DNA from: an uncultured Eubacteriales bacterium
GTDB lineage: Bacteria; Bacillota; Clostridia; Oscillospirales; Acutalibacteraceae
Reading direction: 5' to 3'
Length of the DNA: 64,000 nt
Assembly (NCBI GenBank): GCA_934454845.1
Contig: CAKSGV010000009.1
Location: 1-64,000, forward strand
This document shows positions 19,596 to 27,762 of this stretch, piece by piece (the first letter of the stretch is position 1; every line of letters begins with the position of its first letter). Position numbers and translations under genes: made by a program. The notes under the pieces were generated by a model that ran no database searches, was not told the origin of the DNA, and worked only from the letters and a program-made list of their open reading frames with translations.

Positions 19596-20300
19596 TTATT
19601 TTACAAGCGTGCCGTTGTGCTTACCTAAAACAGCTCTTACGATATTTTCGGGATCATTAAGATTGAAAACAAGAATTTCAATATTGTTATCCATACAAAG
19701 CGAGGCCGCAGTCGAATCCATAACATGAAGCTCTAATGACAGCACATCGTGATGCGAAAGAGTTTCGAATTTTTTAGCTTCGGGATTGACTTTCGGATCG
19801 CAGTCATAAACCCCGTCAACATTCGTTGCCTTAAATATAACATCGGCTCCTATCTCGGCGGCTCTCAGCGCCGCGGCAGTATCGGTAGAGAAGAAAGGAT
19901 TTCCCGTTCCGCAGCCGAAAATAACAACTCTTCCTTTTTCCAAATGACGCACGGCTTTATTTCTTATATAAGGCTCTGCAATCTGGCGCATTTCGATAGC
20001 CGTCTGCACTCTTGCGGTAACGCCCAACTGCTCAAGCGCGTCGGCAAGGGCGAGCGAGTTAATGGTAGTAGCGAGCATTCCCATATGGTCGGCTCTCGTG
20101 CGGTCCATCTTTCCGCTCGATCTTCCGCGCCAGAAGTTGCCTCCTCCGACAACTATCGCTACTTCAACGCCCATATCCACGCATTTCTTTACGCTTTTGC
20201 ATACTTCGATAACCTTATCGAAATCGATTCCGGTGCCTTTTTCTCCTGCGAGAACTTCGCCGCTCAGCTTTAACAGAATTCTTTTATAAACAGGTTTCAA
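19596..20300 (-). CDS. pyrH: UMP kinase
   Basis: Phosphorylates UMP to UDP; hexameric amino-acid-kinase family enzyme. 234 residues: [13 protein letters not shown] and [10 protein letters not shown] are the nucleotide-binding motifs, [17 protein letters not shown] the UMP site. The start is a TTG at 20300, ten bases after AGGAG. First gene of the operon that runs to polC, behind its own promoter. Confidence 0.97.
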   Translation of the reverse strand: MKPVYKRILLKLSGEVLAGEKGTGIDFDKVIEVCKSVKKCVDMGVEVAIVVGGGNFWRGRSSGKMDRTRADHMGMLATTINSLALADALEQLGVTARVQTAIEMRQIAEPYIRNKAVRHLEKGRVVIFGCGTGNPFFSTDTAAALRAAEIGADVIFKATNVDGVYDCDPKVNPEAKKFETLSHHDVLSLELHVMDSTAASLCMDNNIEILVFNLNDPENIVRAVLGKHNGTLVK

Positions 20301-20344
20301 AACGATTCAGCTCCTAAAAATCAATATTATTTTCTCACTTGATT

Positions 20345-20373
20345 ATTTTACAATAATTTATGCTTAAAGTCAA
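20345..20373 (-). promoter_or_regulatory. Promoter of the pyrH-polC operon
   Basis: Minus strand TTGACT (20373-20368), 17-base spacer, TAAAAT (20350-20345), about 45 bases before the TTG start of pyrH. Confidence 0.7.
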
Positions 20374-20509
20374 TCAAAATAAACTTATAACAAAGCTTTT
20401 AAAAAACATACCGTTTCCATAATTTTCCAAATTGTAACTAATAGTAACCTTTTTGTTTCTTTTAAAACGTACCACGCAAGAATATAATAAAAATCAGGGA
20501 GATGATATT

Positions 20510-21013
20510 ATGAAAAAAATTGCGGTTTTCTTAGTTTTGATAATGTCTGTTTTGTGCTTTGCCTCATGCAAAGAGAAAAAGCCATCATATTCTGCATTTA
20601 TAGAAGAGCTGAAAACAAAAAATCCCGATCTTCATTATATAATTAAGGATATTGACAATAACTCTTCAGATGAACTTATAGTGCTTAAAAACACAGCTAT
20701 AACCGTTTATACTTCCTCCGATAAGATCACTAAACTTGATTCCTATGATTTTTATACCGGCACCACAAGGCTCTTTTTATCTGATAAAAAGGATTTCCCG
20801 GGTATATTCTATTTTTGCTGCGGCGGCGGAGTAAATCATTTCGGAGTTGTAAATATTGAAAATAATAAACTCGTTTCCTCTCAGATATTCGAAGAAGATT
20901 ACTCCGGGATTCTCGGCGAAAAAGGAAAAATTTACGAGCTTTGTGAAAATAAAGCTCTGATAGAAGAATCAAAAAGACTTTATAACGAAAATAAAGATAT
21001 TAAATTTTCCTAA
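20510..21013 (+). CDS. Small lipoprotein with calcium-loop-like motif, function unknown
   Basis: A 167-residue secreted lipoprotein. The signal peptide runs MKKIAVFLVLIMSVLCFASC and ends in a lipobox-like FASC, so it should be anchored outside the membrane. DIDNNSSDELIVL resembles the D-x-D/N-x-D/N-G loops of FG-GAP/VCBS-type repeats. I chose the ATG at 20510 because GGGAG lies just upstream; the open frame extends 19 codons further without a ribosome site. It is followed 12 bases later by a second lipoprotein, and four related genes lie within 3.2 kb. I do not recognise a named family. Confidence 0.8.
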   Translation: MKKIAVFLVLIMSVLCFASCKEKKPSYSAFIEELKTKNPDLHYIIKDIDNNSSDELIVLKNTAITVYTSSDKITKLDSYDFYTGTTRLFLSDKKDFPGIFYFCCGGGVNHFGVVNIENNKLVSSQIFEEDYSGILGEKGKIYELCENKALIEESKRLYNENKDIKFS

Positions 21014-21025
21014 AGGAGGAGCAAT

Positions 21026-21733
21026 ATGAAAAAAGTTTTAACGCTTAGTATCGCAATTTTTATGATTTTAGGTCTTACTGCCTGCAAAAATTCAAAAGCA
21101 AGCTCGGAAAGCTATAAATACGCTTTGAATTCCTCGGTTACTTATGATATCTCGTTTGATTATTCCGACTCGCAAAAACTCAACATAAAGTCCTTTTCGC
21201 TTAAAACCGAAGACAAAACCCAAAAAACAGAACTATCTGAAAACAAAAAATTCACAAAAAAGCCTTTTTATGTTTATAATGTGAATTTTGACGGATATAA
21301 CGATATACTTATACCATTTGAGCAAAGTGCATACGCAAAATATTTTTACGCTTATCTTTGGGATCCCGAAAAAAAGGAGCTTGTAAAAGCGGATAACTTT
21401 GAAAATCTTGCAAATGTTGCGGCAGATAAAGAAAAGGGGTTGATACTTTCAAGTTTTTCAGGAGACGGGATCACTGTCTACAGCTTAAGCAAGTTTGATC
21501 AGTCGCCTGAAAGCTCTAATGTGATAAGATCTTATTCTTACACCCGTGACGGCGACGAAATGATATTTAAAAAAGAAAGCCTTGAAAACGGGGAAATGAA
21601 AACAGTATCAAAATTTTCCGTTCCCGTCACCGATGATAATGCTTATCTTTCGGATACCGAAATTTCTGAAAACATCAAAAAACTCGGCGATACAGATATC
21701 GATATCACACTTTTTAAAAATTATATTTTCTAA
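21026..21733 (+). CDS. Lipoprotein, function unknown
   Basis: 235 residues; signal peptide with lipobox LTAC (cysteine about residue 20), preceded by AAAGGAGGA. A NFDGYNDILIPF segment matches the calcium-loop-like motif of its neighbours, followed by a YFYAYLWDPEKKELV stretch that recalls the beta strands around such loops. Second gene of a three-gene run ending at a terminator near 21.98 kb. Possibly cell-surface sensing or binding, but nothing in the sequence fixes a role. Confidence 0.8.
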   Translation: MKKVLTLSIAIFMILGLTACKNSKASSESYKYALNSSVTYDISFDYSDSQKLNIKSFSLKTEDKTQKTELSENKKFTKKPFYVYNVNFDGYNDILIPFEQSAYAKYFYAYLWDPEKKELVKADNFENLANVAADKEKGLILSSFSGDGITVYSLSKFDQSPESSNVIRSYSYTRDGDEMIFKKESLENGEMKTVSKFSVPVTDDNAYLSDTEISENIKKLGDTDIDITLFKNYIF

Positions 21734-21743
21734 AGGATTTGTT

Positions 21744-21953
21744 ATGAAAAAATTTTATGCTTTGATTTTTTTAGCGGCTGTTGTTTTAAGCCTTGCCTCC
21801 TGCGATGCGAAAAAGGATACCGACAATTCTATTTACGATAACTTTATCTCCGAAGTCAACCAGGATTTTTATGTGATAAGATTTAAAAACAAAAAGCCTT
21901 TTTTAATATATAACAAAAAATACTTTGAAATGGAAGAAAAAAACAGTCCGTAA
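21744..21953 (+). CDS. Very short lipoprotein
   Basis: 69 residues: an N-terminal signal peptide with lipobox LASC followed by about 50 residues (IYDNFISEVNQDFYVIRF) that resemble only the start of the neighbouring lipoproteins. AAAGGA lies ten bases before the ATG. Its stop codon sits inside the terminator stem. It may be a truncated family member or a genuine small lipoprotein. Confidence 0.65.
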   Translation: MKKFYALIFLAAVVLSLASCDAKKDTDNSIYDNFISEVNQDFYVIRFKNKKPFLIYNKKYFEMEEKNSP

Positions 21954-21980
21954 AAGCTTGTGCTTTTACGGACTGTTTTA
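21941..21980 (+). terminator. Terminator of the first lipoprotein run
   Basis: A perfect 16-bp stem (AAACAGTCCGTAAAAG at 21941-21956 and its complement at 21963-21978) with a 6-base loop; the T-run is partly within the stem (TTTTA). Confidence 0.85.
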
Positions 21981-21985
21981 TAAAA

Positions 21986-22155
21986 TTAATTTAAAACTTT
22001 TCTTATATCTTCAAGATAATAATTTTTCCGTGATTCCAGCTGTTTGCAATATCTGCCAAAGAAACAAAACTTGTAACTAATTCCAATGCCGAAGTTAAAT
22101 ACGTTTTTCAAAAAGATTTGTACTTTGCAAGGAAACTATTTGAAAGAAATTGTAA
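21986..22155 (-). pseudogene. Decayed open frame remnant, family unknown
   Basis: The minus strand reads protein-like text with two defects. One frame gives NSFLAKYKSF, a TGA stop, then LVTSFVSLADIANSWNHGK; after the A-run following HGK it must slip by one base to read NYYLEDIRKVLN and a stop. One stop and one single-base frameshift in about 55 codons, with no start codon or ribosome site, indicate a dead 3' gene fragment. I cannot name the family. Confidence 0.35.
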
Positions 22156-22226
22156 TTATTTTGTAACTTTTAAATTTGTCTTAAATAGCATATAATTAAA
22201 ATACAAAGTTTCGAGGAGTTTTGCAT

Positions 22227-22827
22227 ATGAAAAAAAACAGCTTTATTTCTGATTTTGATTATAACTATGCTTTCAGTTTGCGCCTGCGGAAAAAATACGA
22301 GTATTGTAAAAGAAAGTAATACCGCAAAATATGAATTGACCGACATTCTTAATAATAAAATTTCTTTTACCGATGAAAGCGGAAAGTCAGTATATTTGAA
22401 AAATTACCGCTCCGAAAAATATCCCGATCTGCAAATTGCGCCTGAAAAGTATGCAATAATTGATTTGGATAACGACGGTACAAACGAGCTTGTGTTATAT
22501 GCTTCGCCGGATTTCGGACTATATCTCGTATTCCACGAATATAACGGAGTAATTTACTCTTTTGAATTTGCAGAACGGGCTATGATCGATCTAAAGCAGG
22601 ACGGCAGCTTTATTCAAAGCAGCGGCGCCGGAATTAATTCGTATGCCGTATTAAAATTTGATAAAAACACCTATAAAATTATAGAAGAAGCTTACCGCGA
22701 TGACGATTTGCAAACTTACCGTATCGACGGCAATGAATGCAGTCTGAATGATATAAATGATTTTATAACAAGTTTTAATAATAAAACAAGTGTTGAATGG
22801 AGTGTTAAAAATATAAATAATAATTAA
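22227..22827 (+). pseudogene. Lipoprotein gene with a poly-A frameshift in its signal peptide
   Basis: The ATG at 22227 follows AGGAG and is followed by eight A residues (22230-22237). Read as eight, the frame ends after about 30 codons. With seven it gives MKKTALFLILIITMLSVCAC, an excellent lipoprotein signal peptide, fused to the long frame that ends at 22827 (about 199 residues). The body has DLDNDGTNELVLY and YLVFHEYNGVIYSFE, like its neighbours. It may be a slippage (phase-variable) gene, a pseudogene or a sequencing error. A TTG at 22255 could start the frame but gives no usable signal peptide. Confidence 0.65.
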
Positions 22828-22907
22828 GGTGCCGTTTTAATTACAAACGATATCTTAATTTTGCTTAGACAATAAAGATTTCAGTTAAAGAATAACATGT
22901 ACCAAAA

Positions 22908-23048
22908 CTAAATAAGATTATTATACCAATATGTTGCCTGTGATTGTCTGGTGGCTAATGTGGAATAACTTCCCGGACTCTCATAATTATATATGAATGC
23001 ACCTGCTAAATAACTTGCACTTTTGTTATTAATATTATTTATTACCAT
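22908..23048 (-). pseudogene. Fragment resembling the C-terminus of a phage tail lysozyme
   Basis: A 46-codon open stretch on the minus strand, without a ribosome site, encodes SYLAGAFIYNYESPGS followed by TRQSQATYWYNNL and a stop. The spacing of NYE-x-PG, R-x-x-x-A and the aromatic pair matches my memory of the C-terminal end of phage tail-tip lysozyme domains. Everything upstream is missing, so it is a remnant. This is a similarity judged by eye. Confidence 0.45.
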
Positions 23049-23072
23049 TTAAAATTAAAGGTGGAATCTTAT

Positions 23073-23651
23073 ATGAAAAAATCAATATTGGTTTTATATC
23101 TATTTTTTATAATTAACAGTTTGTGTTCTTGTTACACTTTAGAAACAAATATAACATCAAATAATCTTCATAATATTTTTAAAAAATTTATTTCCGGCGA
23201 ACAAACAGCTGTTGATAATCAAGACAACAATATTATGATATCAAAATATACTTTTGATAAGACATCAAAGTATACTTTTTTTGATATAAATAAAGATGGA
23301 AAAGAAGAACTTTTGATAAAATCAAATGAATCCTTAGATATTTTTACTTTAAAAGACAATTCTCTTTATCTTGTAATCGAGTTACCAACTTATTACATGC
23401 CTTTAAACAACGGTGCTTTTCTATATGTAAGAGATGGTGCTGCCCCCGAGCATACTGATTATATTTATACCATTTTAAATACAGATGGCGAAAAGCTCTT
23501 CGAGCAATCCTTTTCGGAATATAAAATTTCCGATACTGAAATTAAATATTTCTTGAATAATATAGAAACATCAAAAAAAATCTTTGATTCCGTTTCAAAA
23601 CCAATCTTTAAAATTGATAACGACAAAATCAAATGGCAAAATTTAAAATAA
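23073..23651 (+). CDS. Lipoprotein with calcium-loop-like motif
   Basis: 192 residues from the ATG at 23073, which has AAAGGTGGA upstream. Signal peptide with lipobox LCSC. DINKDGKEELLI followed by SLDIFTLKDNSLYLVIEL repeats the pattern of the other lipoproteins in this patch, so the group are probably paralogues. A/T content is visibly higher than in the flanking housekeeping genes, as expected for accessory DNA. Function unknown. Confidence 0.78.
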   Translation: MKKSILVLYLFFIINSLCSCYTLETNITSNNLHNIFKKFISGEQTAVDNQDNNIMISKYTFDKTSKYTFFDINKDGKEELLIKSNESLDIFTLKDNSLYLVIELPTYYMPLNNGAFLYVRDGAAPEHTDYIYTILNTDGEKLFEQSFSEYKISDTEIKYFLNNIETSKKIFDSVSKPIFKIDNDKIKWQNLK

Positions 23652-23698
23652 TTTCAATTACTAGTTTTCAACTGTTATACTATCAATGCTAAACTGAT

Positions 23699-23917
23699 TT
23701 AAACCAGCTGATAATATTGCTCCACAAATCCGATTTTACAACCCTTTTTATGCAGAAACTCTATTTCTTCAAAGGTGATTTTATTCTCACCCGTTAAAGT
23801 CCGCATACAAAAGGCGGGAAAACCTTTCTGTCTGGAAAACCAATCGAACATTGTATAACCGTTTTTTAGTTTCTTATTTAAAGGTATTTTTGAATTAACG
23901 CCCAAAAAAATTTCCAA
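23699..23917 (-). pseudogene. N-terminal fragment of a glycoside-hydrolase-like (DUF1906-type) protein
   Basis: 72 residues from a TTG that has a very strong AAAGGAGG site seven bases upstream. The text FLGVNSKIPLNKK and LTGENKITFEEIEFLHKKGCKIGF resembles the start of DUF1906/Rv2525c-like TIM-barrel proteins often linked to phage or cell-wall lysis; those are 200 residues or more, so this is cut short. It could still be translated as a small protein. Identity is from memory and uncertain. Confidence 0.45.
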
Positions 23918-23967
23918 ATAAAAAACCTCCTTTACATTTTTTGCAGCTGCAAAGCTATTATAATGAT

Positions 23968-23994
23968 AAAACCGGACACATATTGTCCGGTTTT
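23968..23994. terminator. Bidirectional hairpin
   Basis: 11-bp stem AAAACCGGACA / TGTCCGGTTTT with a 5-base loop, T-runs on both strands. It lies between the glycoside-hydrolase-like fragment and the next minus-strand gene. Confidence 0.7.
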
Positions 23995-24009
23995 AAAAAA
24001 TTTTTTTAA

Positions 24010-24043
24010 AAATAAAAGGTCGGGAGCATGTCTGCTCCCGACC
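24010..24043 (-). terminator. Terminator of the 24.1-24.4 kb membrane protein gene
   Basis: 11-bp stem GGTCGGGAGCA / TGCTCCCGACC with a 4-base loop, followed on the minus strand by TTTTATTTTT. Confidence 0.85.
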
Positions 24044-24057
24044 GAAGTTTTTTATGT

Positions 24058-24426
24058 TTATTTTACCTGCCTGCGGCGCTTTTTCATTTTCCTTTTATAA
24101 GCCGTGTTTTTAAAGAAACGAACCACGCAATTATATCCGCCTTTGATAACGAGCCACAGTCCATAAAGATTATCGCAGAAAAACATTCTGTAAATAATAC
24201 AGCAAATAAATCCTATCGAAATTCCCGACAAAAATCCGCCGAGAATGCCGACGATATAGCCGAGCCATTTAAAAACAAGAAGATAAACTCCTCCGGCATA
24301 AAGCAAAAATTTAACAATAAAAACCAAAACTGCGCTTTTAAAAATTTTTCTTTCTGAAAATTTGGTTAAATTATATGTTAAAACGCACTGCAAAAAAGCA
24401 AATAAAAACGATAATAAAAAAAACAT
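24058..24426 (-). CDS. Small membrane protein of unknown function
   Basis: 122 residues with about three hydrophobic segments (1-20, 30-55, 57-80) and a strongly basic C-terminus (KRKMKKRRRQVK), which would sit in the cytoplasm. It stands alone with its own terminator. No family is recognised. Confidence 0.65.
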   Translation of the reverse strand: MFFLLSFLFAFLQCVLTYNLTKFSERKIFKSAVLVFIVKFLLYAGGVYLLVFKWLGYIVGILGGFLSGISIGFICCIIYRMFFCDNLYGLWLVIKGGYNCVVRFFKNTAYKRKMKKRRRQVK

Positions 24427-24494
24427 TTTTTTCTCCGCAAAAAGATTTTTACATATATTATATTAATACTTTTTGCGTGTAAAGTCAACGGATT

Positions 24495-24755
24495 TTACAT
24501 AATCAGCCTTAAAAACAGCAGTCCGCAGACGCCGGGAAGACCGAATACCGAGCCTGCGCACGCAGAATAAGGATTTACGGGAATTCTTATTCCCGTAAAC
24601 CTTGCTGTCAGATTTACTGCGGCGAGCGCCGCGGCTCCGATTAAAAAATTGATAAAAATATATTTAAAAGGCTTTCTGCTGCCTATGCTGAAGCCTAGAA
24701 TACATAAAGCTCCCGTTAAACTTAAAGCAAGCGCAAAGATTTTTAAAAACTGCAT
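24495..24755 (-). CDS. BofA-like pro-sigma-K processing inhibitor family protein
   Basis: 86 residues with three hydrophobic segments. The C-terminal RIPVNPYSACAGSVFGLPGV is the family signature (NPxxA...G.PG). In Bacillus BofA restrains SpoIVFB, a site-2 protease that activates sigma-K in the mother cell; Clostridia often keep BofA-like proteins without that pathway. The ribosome site GGAGG lies inside a hairpin that also ends the upstream transporter transcript (24763-24795), so its translation may depend on that fold. Confidence 0.82.
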   Translation of the reverse strand: MQFLKIFALALSLTGALCILGFSIGSRKPFKYIFINFLIGAAALAAVNLTARFTGIRIPVNPYSACAGSVFGLPGVCGLLFLRLIM

Positions 24756-24762
24756 AAATAAA

Positions 24763-24795
24763 AACCTCCATACTAAAAAGTATGAAGGTTTTTAT
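24763..24795 (-). terminator. Terminator-like hairpin after the ABC importer, containing the bofA ribosome site
   Basis: Minus strand AAAAACCTTCATAC, loop, GTATGGAGGTTTTT: a 14-bp stem with one mismatch and a T-run. The GGAGG of the next gene is in the 3' arm. Confidence 0.65.
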
Positions 24796-24799
24796 AATT

Positions 24800-25591
24800 T
24801 TATGAAAGAATGGCTTTATCGGATGAAAAATCTATCTTTGCTTTATTAAACAGCTCAAGCAGCTGCTCAACAGAAAGATTTTTCTTTTCTTCTCCGCTAA
24901 CATCGAAAGCTATTTTCCCCTCATAGAGCATAATAAGGCGGTTGCCGTACTTAATAGCGTCACGCATATTATGAGTTATCATAAGGGTTGTGAGATTGTT
25001 TTCGGTTACGACTCTCTGTGTGATTTCAAGCACCTTTGCGGCGGTTTTAGGGTCAAGTGCCGCCGTATGCTCGTCTAAAAGAAGGAGCTTAGGCTTATTC
25101 ATAGCCGCCATAAGCAAGGTAACAGTCTGTCTTTGACCGCCGGAGAGAAGTCCCATTTTTGTTTTAAGCCTGTCTTCAAGGCCTAATCCCAATTCGCTTA
25201 AAAGCTTTTTATAGTTTTCTCGTTCGGCTGAGGTGATACCTTTTTTAAGACCCCTGTGCTTACCTCTTCTTGTTGCCAAAGCCAAATTTTCCTCAATTTC
25301 CATATCGGCGGCAGTGCCCATCATTGGATCCTGAAAAACTCTGCCTAAAAATTTTGCTCTTTTATACTCCGGCATATTTGTAACATCGGAATTATCGATA
25401 AGAATTCTTCCGCTGTCAACCCTCCAGGTACCGCATACGGCATTTAAAAGCGTGGATTTCCCCGCGCCGTTACCTCCTATCACGGTAACGAACTCGCCGT
25501 CGTTTATAGTAAGGCTTAATCCGTCTAAAGCGACCTTTTCGTTAACGGTTCCGGCATTAAAGGTTTTCTTAATATTCTTAATCTCAAGCAT
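24800..25591 (-). CDS. ABC transporter ATP-binding protein, TrpX/Y/Z-type aromatic amino acid importer
   Basis: 263 residues: Walker A GGNGAGKSTLLN, signature LLSGGQRQT, Walker B LLLLDEHTAALDP, and the H-loop in MITHN. Branched-chain-like ATPase class. It overlaps the permease gene by one base and closes a substrate-binding protein-permease-ATPase operon. The operon is preceded by a tyrosine-specifying T-box, so tyrosine (or aromatic amino acid) import is the likely job. Confidence 0.9.
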   Translation of the reverse strand: MLEIKNIKKTFNAGTVNEKVALDGLSLTINDGEFVTVIGGNGAGKSTLLNAVCGTWRVDSGRILIDNSDVTNMPEYKRAKFLGRVFQDPMMGTAADMEIEENLALATRRGKHRGLKKGITSAERENYKKLLSELGLGLEDRLKTKMGLLSGGQRQTVTLLMAAMNKPKLLLLDEHTAALDPKTAAKVLEITQRVVTENNLTTLMITHNMRDAIKYGNRLIMLYEGKIAFDVSGEEKKNLSVEQLLELFNKAKIDFSSDKAILS

Positions 25592-26481
25592 TAATCGTTA
25601 CCTCCCTTTTTAAGCGTCAAAAAGTAATGCTTTTTAACATAGGGCAATCCGAGGAAGACGACAACAACCAATGCCGAAAGCATTTTAAGAAGATCGGTAT
25701 CTATTCCAAGGAAGATTATCACCTGATAAACGATATAATATATAATTCCGCCTGCAAGAACAGCCAAAAGTTTTACGGCAAAATTCTTTGCGATTTTCGA
25801 AAAAACAGCTTCTCCTATAATAACAGCCGCAAGACCTATAACTATCGCACCTTTACCCATATTAATATCGGCAAAGCCTTGATACTGTGCGAGTAAAGCG
25901 CCTGCAAGAGAAACGATACCGTTCGAAATCATAAGACCGAGAACGATATTCACATTGGTATTAATTCCCTGAGCGCGGCTCATATTCGGATTGCTTCCCG
26001 TCGCTCTAACGGAGCAACCTCTTTCCGTTCCGAAAAACCAATATAAAATTGCCACTAAAACAACGCTGAAAATCAGAAGAACGACAATCGATGAATTGAT
26101 ATTCATCTGAGTTAAAAGCACTTTAAAGCTTCTTGCGGAAAGTGAAATATTGGCCTTTCCCATAATTTTTAGATTGACCGACCACAAGATAAGTTGTGTT
26201 AAAATTCCCGCAAGAATGGCAGGAATTCCGAGAGCCGTATGAATAATTCCGGTTACTGCTCCCGCAATCATTCCGACAACTATTGCCGCTAAAATGCAAA
26301 CATAAATATTTATACCCTTAACGGCCAAAACAGTGCAAACGGCGGCACCGGTACAAATTGAACCGTCTACCGTCAGATCGGCGACATCAAGAATTTTATA
26401 GGTTATATAAACACCGATTGCCATTATACCCCAAATAAGACCTTGGGCAATTGCACCGGGGAATGCGCTTAACAGTTCCAT
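25591..26481 (-). CDS. ABC transporter permease, putative aromatic amino acid importer
   Basis: 296 residues with about nine membrane segments, of the branched-chain LivH-like permease superfamily (VADLTVDGSICTGAAV at about 35, GSNPNMSRAQGIN at about 165). Its ATG overlaps the stop of the substrate-binding gene by one base, and it overlaps the ATPase gene similarly. Works with both neighbours in the T-box-controlled unit. Confidence 0.9.
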   Translation of the reverse strand: MELLSAFPGAIAQGLIWGIMAIGVYITYKILDVADLTVDGSICTGAAVCTVLAVKGINIYVCILAAIVVGMIAGAVTGIIHTALGIPAILAGILTQLILWSVNLKIMGKANISLSARSFKVLLTQMNINSSIVVLLIFSVVLVAILYWFFGTERGCSVRATGSNPNMSRAQGINTNVNIVLGLMISNGIVSLAGALLAQYQGFADINMGKGAIVIGLAAVIIGEAVFSKIAKNFAVKLLAVLAGGIIYYIVYQVIIFLGIDTDLLKMLSALVVVVFLGLPYVKKHYFLTLKKGGND

Positions 26482-27449
26482 TATTCCTCTCCCATATCGG
26501 AATAATCGGAAGGAACGGTGATACCGAGCTTATCGCAAATAGTTTTATTATATTGTTTTTTAGCATCAACATATTCGATCTTCATATTCTTAATATCTTT
26601 TTTGCCCGTTAAAATTTCGGCAGCCATTTCACCCGTTTTATAGCCGAGGTCATAATAATCGATAGAAAGAGTTGCAACTCCGCATCCGCGGCAGATAGAA
26701 GCTTCACCCGCAACAACCGGAACTTTTTTCTCAACAACAATATTTCCTATGGTTTCCGTGCAGCTGGCGGCGGTGTTATCGGTGGGAACATAGATCACAT
26801 CGCTGTTTGAAGCGGCGGTAGTGGTAACAGATGCAATATCATTTGAATCGGAGAAAGAATATCTCGAAACTTCAATATTCTTTGCCTTTAGGAATTTCTC
26901 CACCTGCTCAACCTGATATTTCGAATTAGGCTCTGCGGAGCAATAAAGGATTCCTACCTTTTTTGCGTTCGGGAAAAGCTCTGTTATCATATCAGCCTGC
27001 TTATCAAGCGGTGCCAAATCGCTTGTTCCGGAAACATTTCCTCCGACTGTTCCGTCAAACCCGTCAATCCCGAGAGCAACGCCGTATTCCGTTACGGATG
27101 TTCCGAGAATCGGTATGGTGGATGTGGCATTATAAGCCGCCTGGAGCGCCGGTGTGGCATTTGCCATTATAAGATCATACTTTTTCTGAACAAATGAATT
27201 AACAATTGTTGCGCAGGCGTTGCTGTCGTTTGCCGCATTCTGATAATCGAATTTTACCTTGTCCTTACCGAGCTTATCGATAAGAGCCTGCTTAAACCCG
27301 TCGGTCGCTTTATCAAGCGCACCGTGTGTTACAAGTTGGCAGATTCCGACATTGTAAACATCTTTCTTGCTGTCCTTACAGCCTGCAAAGCTTAATGCCA
27401 AAGCTAAGCAAAGCGCAAAAGAAGCAACTTTTAAAACTGCTTTTTTCAT
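26481..27449 (-). CDS. ABC transporter substrate-binding lipoprotein (PF04392-type)
   Basis: 322 residues. Signal peptide with lipobox SFAGC (cysteine about 24). The body (NVGICQLVTHGALDKATDGF at the start, ILGTSVTEYGVAL, IYVPTDNTAASC) is the family annotated as putative tryptophan/tyrosine transport binding protein. It is the first gene after the T-box leader. Specificity for tyrosine is inferred from the UAC specifier codon, not from the protein. Confidence 0.9.
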   Translation of the reverse strand: MKKAVLKVASFALCLALALSFAGCKDSKKDVYNVGICQLVTHGALDKATDGFKQALIDKLGKDKVKFDYQNAANDSNACATIVNSFVQKKYDLIMANATPALQAAYNATSTIPILGTSVTEYGVALGIDGFDGTVGGNVSGTSDLAPLDKQADMITELFPNAKKVGILYCSAEPNSKYQVEQVEKFLKAKNIEVSRYSFSDSNDIASVTTTAASNSDVIYVPTDNTAASCTETIGNIVVEKKVPVVAGEASICRGCGVATLSIDYYDLGYKTGEMAAEILTGKKDIKNMKIEYVDAKKQYNKTICDKLGITVPSDYSDMGEE

Positions 27450-27471
27450 ATTTTTTTACCTCCGTTTTTTT

Positions 27472-27756
27472 ATTAAACAAAAAGCCCCCGCACCCGAAAA
27501 AGGATGCAGGGACGAATTCAAGAAATGATCCGCGGTACCACTCTGCTTTGCCTTATACTAAAGGATAAGGCCTCTTTAAGCCCTGATAACGGCGGCTTTT
27601 ATACCCGGCAATGCCTACTAAAATTTTCAGCACGCAGCTTGCAAAATGTATTTCATACGGATACTCGCTGCCGCCTCACAGCAACCGACGGCTCTCTTTG
27701 AACTTTTTACCGCATTACTCTTTTTTGCTCAAACGCTTTTATTAATAAATAAATAT
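27472..27756 (-). ncRNA. T-box riboswitch with tyrosine (UAC) specifier
   Basis: Minus strand leader with all T-box parts. Stem I closes with GCAAAA/TTTTGC; its specifier loop has AGTA opposite GAAATACA, placing UAC (27650-27648), a tyrosine codon. The T-box core AGAGTGGTACCGCGG (about 27546-27532) offers UGGU, matching an A73 tRNA end, as tRNA-Tyr has. A terminator with GCATCC/GGGTGC stem and CTTTTTG follows (about 27511-27472). Uncharged tRNA-Tyr should permit read-through into the importer genes. Confidence 0.9.
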
Positions 27757-27762
27757 AAAATA

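Noticed and set aside
19749..20273. Long open frame on the plus strand opposite pyrH
   Set aside because: It is the complement of a well-supported UMP kinase gene; the translation has no domain features and no ribosome site.
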